64,000 nucleotides of DNA from Thermosynechococcaceae cyanobacterium Okahandja. GTDB lineage: Bacteria; Cyanobacteriota; Cyanobacteriia; Thermosynechococcales; Thermosynechococcaceae. A program made the position numbers and the translations under genes. The DNA lies in the NCBI GenBank assembly GCA_041530395.1, contig CP136945.1, forward strand, positions 2,294,001 to 2,358,000, read 5' to 3'. The notes beneath the pieces were generated by a model that saw only the letters and a list, made by a program, of their open reading frames with translations, ran no database searches and was not told where the DNA came from. How positions within the stretch are numbered: the first letter of the stretch is position 1; each line of letters opens with the position of its first letter. Below are positions 27,726-37,124 of this stretch, in pieces.

Positions 27726-28457
27726 ATGGTTGCCCTATCGTTAGCCCTGCGGGAAGGAACCGCTCAAGCCCACAGTTTGGCGGAGAACACTGCGTTTATG
27801 AAATGCTTTGTTAACGGCATGGTGGATCGGAACACATTCCGCCGCTTTCTGGCCAACCTCTACGTGGTGTACCGCCAACTCGAGCACACCTTAGCGCAGC
27901 AGACCTCAGAGCCAGTAGCCGCTATCTACTTCCCGGAACTCAACCGTACTCAAAGTCTCGAGCAGGATCTAGCCTTTTACTATGGCTCCGACTGGCAGGC
28001 ACAGATCACGCCTTCTACGCCCGCCCGGGTTTATGTGAGTCGGATCAAGGAGATTGCCACCACCGACCCGCTCCTGCTCATTGCCCATTCCTATACCCGC
28101 TATCTGGGGGATCTTTCGGGGGGCCAAGCCCTCGGCAAAATTGTGCGCACCAACCTCCAGCTACCGGCAGGGCAGGGAACAGCCTTTTACGATTTTGCCC
28201 AATTGCCCACGCCAGAGGCGAAAAAAGATTTCAAACAGCGCTATCGCCAGACCCTTGATGCCTTAGCCCTAGACCCTGCCACCATTGAGCGGATTGTGGC
28301 CGAGGCTAACTTTGCCTTTGCCTTGAACTGCAACTTAATGCACGCTTTTGAGCCAGAGCTAAAAGCCACCCTAGGCTCAGAGACCTTTGAGGCTCTGCAG
28401 CAATTCAAGCCGAGTGGGCGTCCTGAAAAAGCGCCGCCGCAACTGGCACGAGCCTAA
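27726..28457 (+). CDS. ho: Heme oxygenase (HO2-type by context)
   Basis: Opens heme to biliverdin, the precursor of phycobilins, using ferredoxin. 243 residues; proximal heme ligand in GTAQAHSLAEN, then the distal-helix motif YLGDLSGGQALGKI. ATG 27726 has an AGGAG site; an in-frame GTG at 27597 is open but would add 43 residues unlike the family. Followed by hemN 36 bases later, divergent from acsF, so it is probably the low-oxygen-induced isozyme. Confidence 0.93.
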   Translation: MVALSLALREGTAQAHSLAENTAFMKCFVNGMVDRNTFRRFLANLYVVYRQLEHTLAQQTSEPVAAIYFPELNRTQSLEQDLAFYYGSDWQAQITPSTPARVYVSRIKEIATTDPLLLIAHSYTRYLGDLSGGQALGKIVRTNLQLPAGQGTAFYDFAQLPTPEAKKDFKQRYRQTLDALALDPATIERIVAEANFAFALNCNLMHAFEPELKATLGSETFEALQQFKPSGRPEKAPPQLARA

Positions 28458-28493
28458 GTTACACCCGTTGTTGCAAGGAGTGATACACCACTA

Positions 28494-29879
28494 ATGACTA
28501 TCCTCAACCCTGCTGTGGAATTTGATGGGGCGCTCATTCAAAAGTACGATCGCCCCGTGCCCCGCTATACTAGCTATCCAACAGCGGCGGAATTTAGCCC
28601 ACAGTTTGACCAGCACTGTTTTCGGCGTGCCTTACAGGTCGCCAACGATCGCCAAGGTCCCCTTGCCCTCTACGTCCACATTCCGTTTTGCCAGAGTGCC
28701 TGCTACTTCTGTGGCTGCAACGTCATTGTGACCCAACGCCAGTCCATTGCCCAGTCCTATCTCGAGTGTTTGCAGCAGGAGATTCGCCAGATGGCAGCGG
28801 CGGTGGATACCCGCCGCCCTGTACACCAAATGCATTGGGGCGGTGGCACCCCCAACTATTTATCGATAGACCAAGTGCGCCAGTTGTGGCAAACCCTCAC
28901 CCACCACTTTCAGTTTGCCCCGGAGGCTGAGATTTCCATTGAGGTGAATCCCCGCTATGTAGATCGGGCCTATATTTTTGCCCTACGGCAGCTTGGCTTT
29001 AATCGCATTAGCTTTGGTATTCAGGATTTTGACCCCCAAGTGCAGCGGGCGGTGAATCGCGTGCAACCGGAAGCCCTGTTGTTTGAGGTGATGGACTGGA
29101 TTCGGGCGGCGGACTTTGAAAGTGTAAACATTGACTTGATTTACGGTTTGCCCTTTCAAACTCGGCGCTCTTTTCAGGAAACCATTGCCAAAACCTTGCG
29201 TTTGAACCCAGATCGGATTGCGGTGTTTAGCTTTGCCTATTTGCCCACCCTCAAACCGGTGCAGAAAAAATTACCGGTGGCGGCACTCCCCACCGTCAGC
29301 GAGAAGTTAGGAATTCTGCAACAGGTCATCCAGAGCCTGACAACCAATGGGTACCAGTACATTGGTATGGATCACTTTGCCAAGCCGGAGGATGAGTTGG
29401 CGATCGCCCAACGCCGGGGCACCCTCAAACGTAACTTTCAGGGTTACACAACCCTACCAGCAGCGGATCTCATTGGCTTGGGGTTAACCTCGATTAGTAT
29501 GCTCGAGGAGGCCTACGCCCAAAACTACAAGCAACTCAGATCCTATTTTCAGGCGGTGGCGGCGGGTGAGCTACCCATTGAGCGGGGGGTGCAACTCCAG
29601 CGGGTCGATTACATCCGCCGTGCCCTCATTATGGAGTTGATGTGTCAGTTTGCCGTGTCTAAAGAGGCGTTTTCCCGTACCCATGGGCTGGACTTTGATC
29701 ACTATTTTCAGTACGAGTTAGAGCAACTGCGAGACTTCGAGCAGGACGGACTTGTGGCCTGCCGGGGCGATCGCCTCGAAGTGACACCAGTAGGACGCTT
29801 ACTGGTTCGCAATATTGCTGCTGTCTTTGACGCTTACCGCCAAGACCCTGCGGCGGTTGCCTTTTCCAAGGCCATTTAA
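28494..29879 (+). CDS. hemN: Oxygen-independent coproporphyrinogen III oxidase HemN
   Basis: Radical-SAM enzyme converting coproporphyrinogen III to protoporphyrinogen IX without O2. The cluster motif is PFCQSACYFCGCN (CxxxCxxC plus a following Cys), preceded by YVHIPFC, with WGGGTPNYL and GIQDFDPQVQRAVNR further on. 461 residues is typical. It functionally replaces HemF under low oxygen and lies in the ho transcript. Confidence 0.96.
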   Translation: MTILNPAVEFDGALIQKYDRPVPRYTSYPTAAEFSPQFDQHCFRRALQVANDRQGPLALYVHIPFCQSACYFCGCNVIVTQRQSIAQSYLECLQQEIRQMAAAVDTRRPVHQMHWGGGTPNYLSIDQVRQLWQTLTHHFQFAPEAEISIEVNPRYVDRAYIFALRQLGFNRISFGIQDFDPQVQRAVNRVQPEALLFEVMDWIRAADFESVNIDLIYGLPFQTRRSFQETIAKTLRLNPDRIAVFSFAYLPTLKPVQKKLPVAALPTVSEKLGILQQVIQSLTTNGYQYIGMDHFAKPEDELAIAQRRGTLKRNFQGYTTLPAADLIGLGLTSISMLEEAYAQNYKQLRSYFQAVAAGELPIERGVQLQRVDYIRRALIMELMCQFAVSKEAFSRTHGLDFDHYFQYELEQLRDFEQDGLVACRGDRLEVTPVGRLLVRNIAAVFDAYRQDPAAVAFSKAI

Positions 29880-29950
29880 GGGCTACACCTGCTGAGTCCC
29901 ATGGCTTTACATGGCTTTAGTGGTATTGTTTTATCTGTGAAGGAGTGTGT

Positions 29951-30784
29951 ATGACATCGACGTTGAATTCACCCCCTCGGCCAGCCATTAACTGGTTCCT
30001 TGTTTTATTTATGGTGGGGGTGCACCTGTTGGCTCTTGTGGCACTATTTTATTTTTCGTGGTCTGCCTTGGCGATCGCTCTCTTTCTGCACTGGCTCTTT
30101 GGCAGCATTGGCATCTGCTTGGGCTACCATCGCCTGCTTAGCCACCGCAGCTTTCAGGTGCCCCAGTGGCTAGAGTACGGCATTGCCCTCTTGGGTGCCA
30201 TGGCCATGCAAGGGGGACCCATTTTTTGGGTAGCGGGGCACCGTCTGCACCATGCCTACACCGAAGACGAAATCAAAGATCCCTACTCGGCACGGCGCGG
30301 CTTTTGGTGGAGCCACCTGCTGTGGTTAGTGTACCCGCAAACAAGCGTGTTTAACCCTGAGGAGTACGGGCGGTTTGCGCCTGATCTGAGCCAGCAAGCC
30401 TTTTATCGCTGGCTAGACCGCTACTTTTTGCTGCTGCAATTGCCCCTTGCCCTCCTCCTGTATTCCTTGGGGGGTTGGCCGTTTGTGCTCTGGGGGATGT
30501 TTGTCCGCGCCACCTTACTGTGGCATAGCACTTGGCTGATTAATTCTGTGACCCACAAGTGGGGCTACCGCACCTTCGAGACGGCGGATAATTCCCGCAA
30601 CCTTTGGTGGGCGGCACTGCTCACCTACGGCGAAGGCTGGCATAACAATCACCATGCCTATCCGCACGTGGCCAAAGCAGGTTGGCAATGGTGGGAAGTG
30701 GATCCCACTTGGTGGGTGATTCAGGTGTTGCAGTGGCTGGGCTTAGCCCAAAAGGTTCATTTACCGCCCCTCACGCCCCGCTAG
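29951..30784 (+). CDS. desC: Acyl-lipid fatty acid desaturase, DesC-like delta-9 type
   Basis: 277 residues, several membrane segments and three histidine boxes: HRLLSH, HRLHH and HNNHH. These bind a di-iron centre and insert double bonds into membrane acyl chains. ATG 29951 has AGGAG at 29941. The box spacing and length fit DesC delta-9 enzymes. It lies 71 bases after hemN and may be separately expressed; its O2 need contrasts with hemN. Stop codon shares CTAG with the convergent DUF928 gene. Confidence 0.88.
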   Translation: MTSTLNSPPRPAINWFLVLFMVGVHLLALVALFYFSWSALAIALFLHWLFGSIGICLGYHRLLSHRSFQVPQWLEYGIALLGAMAMQGGPIFWVAGHRLHHAYTEDEIKDPYSARRGFWWSHLLWLVYPQTSVFNPEEYGRFAPDLSQQAFYRWLDRYFLLLQLPLALLLYSLGGWPFVLWGMFVRATLLWHSTWLINSVTHKWGYRTFETADNSRNLWWAALLTYGEGWHNNHHAYPHVAKAGWQWWEVDPTWWVIQVLQWLGLAQKVHLPPLTPR

Positions 30785-31539
30785 TTTTGCGGCAGGCGCT
30801 GCACCACGAGCGGATTACTCAGGCGATTTAGCCCCACCCCGCTCGCGGTCATTAGCTCGCTCCATAGGGCGGCGGTGGTGGTGTCATTGGGCTGCTGCTG
30901 CCGCAGATCTACCAACAGCTTCAGGGCATCGTACCAAAGACCATTGGCGGCCAATAGTTCGTACCGCTGAACAGGGGTGGCCTTAGCCAATTGCTGCGCA
31001 AGCGCTTCCGGCATTGGCACCCGCTGCACCCACCCCTCCACAAAGCGGATTTGCGACGGATCCGAGTCGGCGGGATTGCAAATTAGACTCACCGTCCAGC
31101 GGTAATCAACCCCTTCCATCAGGGGTGGCACCTTGCCGTCTAAGGTGAGGCTATCCAAGCGGGGGCGACCTGCCAAGGGAAAGCGCTGGGAATAGATTTC
31201 CATTTGGCTGCCATCGGGACGAGACTGGAAGAGGGTAAATTCCATGACCTGATAATTATTGGCGGGCAGATACCAATAAAACGTGGGGCGATTTGCCGTG
31301 GTTAGGCCAATGTTGCTGGTTGGGACGAGGGTGGTTAAGTCTGGCTCGGTTGCGCTGGTTTCCACCTTGCAGGCGCCGCGGGTAGCCGCTCCTTCGCGGT
31401 TGCCCGGACGCGACAAGTTGCTGGGAGGGGTGAAGCCTGCCCAACTAACGCCAGCATTTAGTAGCACCACCACCAACCCCCATGACAGGAGATGAGGGAT
31501 TGAAATGGAACGATATGGGTAACTCTTCATGGATTTCAT
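30781..31539 (-). CDS. DUF928 exported protein
   Basis: About 252 residues. A signal peptide is visible (hydrophobic stretch LLSWGLVVVLLNAGVSWA). The mature part has NRPTFYWYLPAN and GVDYRWTVSLICNP, a pattern of DUF928 in cyanobacteria; in other genomes these are often near CHAT or CHASE2 proteins, but no such gene is here. Function unknown. Met 31530 is an alternative start. Confidence 0.8.
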   Translation of the reverse strand: MKSMKSYPYRSISIPHLLSWGLVVVLLNAGVSWAGFTPPSNLSRPGNREGAATRGACKVETSATEPDLTTLVPTSNIGLTTANRPTFYWYLPANNYQVMEFTLFQSRPDGSQMEIYSQRFPLAGRPRLDSLTLDGKVPPLMEGVDYRWTVSLICNPADSDPSQIRFVEGWVQRVPMPEALAQQLAKATPVQRYELLAANGLWYDALKLLVDLRQQQPNDTTTAALWSELMTASGVGLNRLSNPLVVQRLPQN

Positions 31540-31905
31540 CCTTAATACACGCGCAATAGGGAAAAATTGAGGCAATGGAGTAAGTCAATGAGTGCGTCAC
31601 CCCAAACCATCATCAGGATTAACCTACTGCCACACTATTACCTTACTGGACGACACCAAGGGCGCGGGTGATGCTGCCAACGCTGCTGTCATGATTCTCA
31701 TCACGCTCCTTGGTTGATAGGAGGCACAGTGGCTCTGATTCTCCTAACCTTAGGGGGCGGTGGTGGATACCCTTAGGACGACTGCACCAGTGCTAGGGTT
31801 CCACAGCAACGGGTCTGAATTCCAGCGGTGGCTGTCTATACTGGAAAGTATATTTGCCTAATATATTTATCCTCTATAGCTTTTTGTCCCCACCATTAGT
31901 GATTC
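31540..31905. other. Intergenic, divergent promoter region
   Basis: 366 bases between divergent genes. AT-rich sequence near 31840-31880 (TATACT, TATATT) suits a promoter for the downstream hydrolase. A 15-codon frame from GTG 31729 with TAGGAGG in front is noted but not convincing. No RNA gene seen. Confidence 0.4.
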
Positions 31906-33609
31906 TTGTCTGTGAAGGGATGTTTTGAGCAAACCTGCTGGTCATGGCTGCTGTCAGTAATGACAGGGGCTGTTGTTGTGTGGCCTACCCTCTTGAGTAG
32001 CCCAGCACAGGCAGCAGAAACAATTATTTTCCGCTATGGCTTTTTAGAGCGCTCTCTACCTGTTCAAGACTTAGCAACCTTTGTGGAAACAGGGCGTGTT
32101 TCTGCGGAGTTAGGTGCTTACTTGCGCCTGTTGCCCCTTGAGCGGCGAGAGCAGTTGCGATCGGCGCTACAAGAGCGCCTGCGTCTCTCCCCGGTGGCCG
32201 TGGCACAACTCCTTTATTCTCCCCTCGGACAAGAACTGCTAGAGCAAGCCGCAGGAATTATCCAAACCCAGTCCCGCCGCAGTAATGCCCTTGCCCTGCG
32301 CTCTGCCCTCATTGCGGCAGCGAGTGATCCCAACGGTTTGACGGTGCTCGGCCTCATACATCACTATCCTTCCGCGAGTATTCGTATTGATTTGCAAAAA
32401 GGGTTGACTATTCTCAAAAACTTTCAAGCTACAATCCGCGAAACAGAGACGATTTTGGAAGTGGTGCGGCAGCACGCAGCCCCAGATATGTGGCAGGAGG
32501 ATGTGTCGGCTGTTCAGTCTCTGCTGCAGCCGGGGGCTGGGCGTTGGCTGGAAATGCCTTGGGTCATTGAGGATCGCTCGCTGCGGCGCCTACAGTTGAC
32601 CGGCCACCCCCGCACAATTGAAGTGGATATTTACTTGCCTCTGGTGAGTCATCAGCAACCGGTGCCGGTGGTGGTGATTTCCCATGGGTTGGGCGCCAAT
32701 CGTCACAGCTATCGTTATTTGAGCCAGCACTTGGCCTCCCATGGCTTTGCGGTGATTGCCCTTGAGCACGCGGGCAGTTCAACCCGACAACTGCTGTCTT
32801 TTCCGGTGGGTTATACCAGTGCCTATACCGCCGCGCAGGAGTTTTTGGATCGCCCTTTGGATGTGACGTTTGTTCTCAATCACTTGAGTGAGTTTCCGGA
32901 GCAGTTGCACCCGTGGCAAGGGCGACTGAACCTTGAGGCCATTGCCATGATTGGTCAGTCCTTTGGCGGCTATACGGCTCTAGCGTTGGCGGGGGCACAA
33001 CTAGACTTCGAACAGTTGGCCCGCCACTGTCCCAGCAGTATTCTGGAGTCGTTTAATGTGTCACTGTTGTTGCAGTGCCAAGCAAAAACGCTACCGCCGC
33101 GTACCTACTACCTGCAGGACCAGCGAGTGAAGGCGGTGTTAGTGGTGAATCCAATTACGAGTGCCCTGTTTAGTCCGCGATCGCTGGCGCAACTGACAAT
33201 CCCGGTGATGTTTGTGGCGGGCAGTAACGATACGATCGCCCCCGCGGTCTCAGAGCAAATTTATCCCTTTACTTGGCTGACAACGCCCGATCGCTACCTT
33301 GCCCTCATTGATGAGGCCACCCATTTTTCCACCATTGGCGAGGCGCAGGGCAATGAACCCGTGATGCCGATTCCAACTCGCTTGGTGGGTGCCACCCCGC
33401 CGCGATCGCGGGCGTACCTGAGGGCCTTGAGCCTTGCGTTTTTGCGTGCCCATCTCCTTGAAGACACCACGGCTCGCCGTTGGTTAACTCCTGCGGCGGC
33501 GGCAGCCTTAAGCCGCCCACCGGACTCCCTGAACCTGACCCGCTCGTTGGCCACACCGATGCTAGATACGGCCTTGGATCAACTGGCCGTCACCCGCCGC
33601 GATCGCTGA
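31906..33609 (+). CDS. DUF1400 alpha/beta hydrolase, exported
   Basis: 567 residues from TTG 31906 (or GTG 31912). Signal peptide ending SSPAQA, then a DUF1400 region (residues ~40-170) typical of cyanobacteria, then an alpha/beta-hydrolase domain with VVVISHGLGANRHSY, nucleophile motif GQSFGGY and the late Asp/His region (GSNDTIAP; DEATHFS). Probably a periplasmic lipase- or PAF-acetylhydrolase-like enzyme. No ATG start is available, so start confidence is low. Confidence 0.82.
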   Translation: MSVKGCFEQTCWSWLLSVMTGAVVVWPTLLSSPAQAAETIIFRYGFLERSLPVQDLATFVETGRVSAELGAYLRLLPLERREQLRSALQERLRLSPVAVAQLLYSPLGQELLEQAAGIIQTQSRRSNALALRSALIAAASDPNGLTVLGLIHHYPSASIRIDLQKGLTILKNFQATIRETETILEVVRQHAAPDMWQEDVSAVQSLLQPGAGRWLEMPWVIEDRSLRRLQLTGHPRTIEVDIYLPLVSHQQPVPVVVISHGLGANRHSYRYLSQHLASHGFAVIALEHAGSSTRQLLSFPVGYTSAYTAAQEFLDRPLDVTFVLNHLSEFPEQLHPWQGRLNLEAIAMIGQSFGGYTALALAGAQLDFEQLARHCPSSILESFNVSLLLQCQAKTLPPRTYYLQDQRVKAVLVVNPITSALFSPRSLAQLTIPVMFVAGSNDTIAPAVSEQIYPFTWLTTPDRYLALIDEATHFSTIGEAQGNEPVMPIPTRLVGATPPRSRAYLRALSLAFLRAHLLEDTTARRWLTPAAAAALSRPPDSLNLTRSLATPMLDTALDQLAVTRRDR

Positions 33610-33648
33610 ATTACTCTTTGGGGGCAGGATTGAGAGGGCGTGCTGTAA

Positions 33649-33720
<72 letters not shown>

Positions 33721-33793
33721 ATGTGGACAATTTATTAATATAGCCTAGCAGCGATCGCTTGGCAAGTTGCTGATGGCAACCTTACCTTGAGGC

Positions 33794-35164
33794 CTAGGCG
33801 GCCAAGTAGTGGGCGACGGTTTGCACTAGGGTTTCGGTCCAGTAGTCGGCGACGGGTTGTTGTTCCGCCTCTACCATGACCCGAATCACAGGCTCGGTGC
33901 CGGAGGCGCGCACCAGTACGCGACCGCGATCGCCCATATCCTGCTGAGCCTTGGCAATCATCTGTTGCAGTGGCTCGCACTCTTGCCAGCTTAGGCGGCG
34001 TTGCCGATCCTCGACCCGCACATTCCGCAACATTTGGGGGTAGGCCGTAAAGCTGTTGTCCCGTAGCTCCGCTAGGGAACACTGGGCATCCTGCACCAAG
34101 GTGGCCAAGTGAACCGCTGTGAGCAAGCCGTCACCGCCAACGCCGTAGTGGCGACAGAGAATGTGCCCGGATTGCTCGCCCCCCAGCATGGCACCATAGC
34201 GTACCATTTCTGCGTGGACGTACTGGTCGCCGACAGCCGCCCGCACCAGTTGGCCGCCCCGGGCCTGCCATGCCCGCTCAAACCCAAGGTTGGACATTAC
34301 TGTGGCCACAATTAAATCCTTGGGCAACTGGGCTTGGGCTTGCAGGGTTTTGCCCCAAAAGTAAAGGATGTGATCCCCATCCACTGTGCGCCCTTGGTGG
34401 TCCACCGCAAGGACGCGATCGGCATCACCATCAAAGGCAAACCCCATGGCCGCTTTGGTGTCGCTCACGGCTTGGCGCAGGGGATCTAAGTGGGTTGAGC
34501 CGCAGGCAACGTTGATGCGATCGCCATCGGGGCGATCGTGGAGCGCCACAACTTCAGCCCCTAGGGCATGGAACACGGTCGGGGCAATGGAAACGGCGGC
34601 CCCCCATGCGAGGTCTAAGACGACCCGTAGCCCCCGCAAGGGCTGACGAGCCTCAAGGGGCGCTTGTACGGCGTGCCGATAGCGCTGGAGTAGCTCAGGG
34701 CGGTGGCGCAGGTGACCCCATTGATGGGTGAGCGGCAGTCCCACGTCGCTGTTGAGGTGGGCTTCGATCTGCTTTTGGAGCGTGGCACTCAGCTTGCTGC
34801 CATCACTGCCAAAAATTTTAATGCCGTTATCGGCAGGGGGATTGTGGCTCGCGGAGATCATAGCGCCACCAATGGCCTCCGTATGGGCACTCAGATAGGC
34901 AATCGCCGGTGTTGGACATAACCCCACATTCCATACCTCTAGCCCTGCAGCGGTTAAGCCAGCCGCAAGAGCCGTTGCCAACATATCACTGGAGTTGCGG
35001 GAATCTTGGCCAATAATAAAGGGCGCAGTTACAGACTCAGCTTCCCTACGCAGCACTTGGCCAACCCAATAGCCTAAATTTAAGGCGAGATGGGGGGTGA
35101 GTAGTTCCCCAGCCCGCCCACGAATACCGTCCGTCCCAAAGCGAATCGGTTGCTGCCCACTCAT
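33794..35164 (-). CDS. glmM: Phosphoglucosamine mutase GlmM
   Basis: Converts glucosamine-6-P to glucosamine-1-P for UDP-GlcNAc and peptidoglycan. Start [16 protein letters not shown]; phosphoserine loop [10 protein letters not shown]; Mg site [11 protein letters not shown]; sugar-binding GEQSGHI; phosphate site [14 protein letters not shown]. About 456 residues. Met 35164 was chosen over an open extension of seven codons. The AT-rich 5' region borders a decayed mobile-element remnant. Confidence 0.95.
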   Translation of the reverse strand: MSGQQPIRFGTDGIRGRAGELLTPHLALNLGYWVGQVLRREAESVTAPFIIGQDSRNSSDMLATALAAGLTAAGLEVWNVGLCPTPAIAYLSAHTEAIGGAMISASHNPPADNGIKIFGSDGSKLSATLQKQIEAHLNSDVGLPLTHQWGHLRHRPELLQRYRHAVQAPLEARQPLRGLRVVLDLAWGAAVSIAPTVFHALGAEVVALHDRPDGDRINVACGSTHLDPLRQAVSDTKAAMGFAFDGDADRVLAVDHQGRTVDGDHILYFWGKTLQAQAQLPKDLIVATVMSNLGFERAWQARGGQLVRAAVGDQYVHAEMVRYGAMLGGEQSGHILCRHYGVGGDGLLTAVHLATLVQDAQCSLAELRDNSFTAYPQMLRNVRVEDRQRRLSWQECEPLQQMIAKAQQDMGDRGRVLVRASGTEPVIRVMVEAEQQPVADYWTETLVQTVAHYLAA

Positions 35165-35261
35165 GATCGCGTCCTCACGCCACACAGATACACATATCTT
35201 CTAAGGCACTGCCATTAGTATGCACGATAGCAGGTTTAACTGATGAGGGGTTCGGGGAGCA

Positions 35262-35322
35262 ATAAGTCCCGCGCTGTAACGGTACTCTGTTCAGCGTCGG
35301 GATACATGGACTCCCCGCACTT
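35262..35322 (+). repeat. Insertion-sequence-end-like hairpin
   Basis: CCCGCGCTGTA (from about 35267) is followed by CAGCGTCGGG. This resembles the right-end hairpins of cyanobacterial IS200/IS605 elements and is similar to the one ending at 35675. Likely a relic; identity uncertain. Confidence 0.35.
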
Positions 35323-35439
35323 GTTGATTGGGATAAAGCACTAGACTTTTTGGGGTTCAAGGTGATAAGACAGAATTGGCTCGCAGCCCACCGATTGAGA
35401 GTGAAAGTCAGGCATTGCCGGGACCTCCAAAGTTCGGGA

Positions 35440-35690
35440 ATTGTGCATAATATGCTGATGTTTCTGATTCGATCAGTACCCAGGGACTCTGGGGAAGGGA
35501 AACCGCCTGTCAAGTCGTTCTGTCGGGGGTCTCTGACCTAGACAAGTGGCGTGGGGCAGGAATGCCCAATCGTGAGGTTGGGAAGCCCGTGCTGTACCCC
35601 CTAGCCCCCGCCCCCCAACCCCCCGCGTGCGGGGGGCTACGGGGGGTTGGGGGCATAGTCAGCGCGGGAGGATGTCACGATGAATTATTG
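35440..35690 (+). pseudogene. Decayed IS200/IS605-family tnpB 3' end and right end
   Basis: After an in-frame stop, the plus strand reads TQGLWGRETAC, then an open stretch to MPNREVGKPVLYP, which resembles the tail of cyanobacterial TnpB (OrfB) proteins. It is followed by CCCGTGCTGTA and CAGCGCGGGAGGATGTCAC, typical right-end boundary sequences. No intact transposase or left end is present. In full elements this 3' region also encodes the guide RNA. Assignment rests on recalled patterns, not a search. Confidence 0.45.
35612..35653. repeat. Nested GC-rich inverted repeat
   Basis: CCCCCAACCCCCCG (35612-35625) is the exact reverse complement of CGGGGGGTTGGGGG (35640-35653). An inner alternative, CCCCCCGC with GCGGGGGG, competes for the left arm. 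It lies inside the insertion-sequence relic. Confidence 0.9.
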
Positions 35691-35730
35691 ATGAATGCTA
35701 TCGGGATAATAATACCTTCTTGAGCAATCC

Positions 35731-35943
35731 ATGGGCACCGACATTCTCATTACCTTAGGCGCGATCGCCATCTCTTGGTTTGTGCTCCGCTGGCTGGTGG
35801 GGGTACTGAAGCTCACCCTAGGCGCGGCGGTGAAAATTGCTTTGGTGGTGCTCCTGCTGCAACTGTTCTTTGGCATTGGCCCCGAGCGCCTCTGGGACTA
35901 CTGGCAGCAATTGGCAGCACGTTTGCCAGCCCCTAACCGCTAG
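35731..35943 (+). CDS. Small membrane protein, unknown
   Basis: 70 residues with two hydrophobic stretches (LITLGAIAISWFVLRWLVG and AAVKIALVVLLLQLFFGIG) and an amphipathic tail. I recognise no named family, but codon use and an intact frame between real genes support it. Its stop TAG overlaps the stop of the convergent aminotransferase in a shared CTAG. Confidence 0.6.
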   Translation: MGTDILITLGAIAISWFVLRWLVGVLKLTLGAAVKIALVVLLLQLFFGIGPERLWDYWQQLAARLPAPNR

Positions 35944-37124
35944 CGCGAGGGTATTTCCCCCAAGGTAAAAGCGGCAATTTGAGCGGCGGCAATTTCTAGG
36001 CAGGGGCGATCGCGCACAAGGGCAAACCGCACATAGCCCTCACCGCCTTGGCCAAAGCCGGAGCCGGGAGCCGCCGCAATGCCTGTGGCCTTGACCAGCG
36101 ATTGACAAAAGCCAAGGGAATCCTGCTGCCACGGGGGCGGCAATTTTGCCCAGACGTACATGGTTGCCGCGGGTAGGGGGACGGGCCAGCCGTGATCGCC
36201 AAGGGCTTGCACAAACGCATCGCGCCGCGTCCGAAAAATCTCGCGGGTTTGCTGCACGCAGGTTTGATCCCCGGTCAACGCCGCGATCGCCCCGCGCAAA
36301 ATCCCCGCGTACTGGTTAAAGTCAATGACGGACTTCACCTGACGCAATGCCCCAATGCAGTCCGCCCGGCCAATGGCAAAGCCAATGCGAAAGCCGCCCA
36401 TATTATAGGACTTCGAGAGGCTGTAGAACTCAATCCCCACTTGGCGATCGCGATCCACCTCAAAGATCGAGGGGGCGCGTTCCCCCGCAAACACCAAATC
36501 CCCGTAGGGAACGTCATGTACCAAAATAATGCCGTGGCGATCGCAAAACTGCACCGCCGCCTCAAAAAACGTAAGGGGGGCTACCGCCGTTGTTGGATTG
36601 TGGGGGTAGCTGAGAATGAGTAGCTTCGCCTGCTCGCGCACCCTTAGGGGCACTGCGTCTAGATCGGGCAAAAACTGGTTCTCTGGCCGCAGCGGTAACG
36701 GGTACACCTGCCCCCCCGCCAAATAGACCCCGCCCACGTGGGAGGGATAGCCCGGATCCAGTACCAGCGCGTACTCCTCCGGATTCATCACCGCAAGGGG
36801 TAGATGGGCGGTGCCCTCCTGCGAGCCAATCAGCGTCAGCACTTCCCGCTCGGGATCAATCGGGAGGCCAAAGCGCCGCTCGTACCAAGTGGCCACTGCC
36901 GCCCGAAAGGCAGCCGTACTGGCAAAGAGTTGGTAGCCGTAGGTACTCGGATCCCGCAGGGAGGTTTCAATCGCACTCAAAATATGGGGAGCCACCGGTA
37001 AATCCGCCGAGCCTAGGGACAGATCCACAATGGATTGCCCCGCTGCTGCCACGGCGGCCTTGACCCGATCCATGGCATCAAACACATTACCGCGGAAGTA
37101 TCGGAGGCGATCGGCGAGGATCAT
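35940..37124 (-). CDS. Class I/II pyridoxal-phosphate aminotransferase
   Basis: 394 residues, fold type I. Visible features: the substrate loop DLSLGSADLP, STYGYQLFASTAAFR, SYPHNPTTAV with the conserved Asn, and the PLP lysine in SLSKSYNMGGFRIGF. Similar to aspartate/LL-diaminopimelate-type aminotransferases; the natural amino acid cannot be read from sequence. Its start overlaps the ftsY stop by four bases (ATGA), so it is probably translated from the ftsY transcript. Confidence 0.85.
   Translation of the reverse strand: MILADRLRYFRGNVFDAMDRVKAAVAAAGQSIVDLSLGSADLPVAPHILSAIETSLRDPSTYGYQLFASTAAFRAAVATWYERRFGLPIDPEREVLTLIGSQEGTAHLPLAVMNPEEYALVLDPGYPSHVGGVYLAGGQVYPLPLRPENQFLPDLDAVPLRVREQAKLLILSYPHNPTTAVAPLTFFEAAVQFCDRHGIILVHDVPYGDLVFAGERAPSIFEVDRDRQVGIEFYSLSKSYNMGGFRIGFAIGRADCIGALRQVKSVIDFNQYAGILRGAIAALTGDQTCVQQTREIFRTRRDAFVQALGDHGWPVPLPAATMYVWAKLPPPWQQDSLGFCQSLVKATGIAAAPGSGFGQGGEGYVRFALVRDRPCLEIAAAQIAAFTLGEIPSR

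Noticed and set aside
31729-31776. 15-codon GTG frame with TAGGAGG upstream
   Set aside because: Glycine-run peptide without family resemblance; too short to support without expression data.
35200-35690. Group II intron remnant (common in Thermosynechococcus)
   Set aside because: No typical 5' GTGCG boundary, domain V hairpin or reverse-transcriptase motif.
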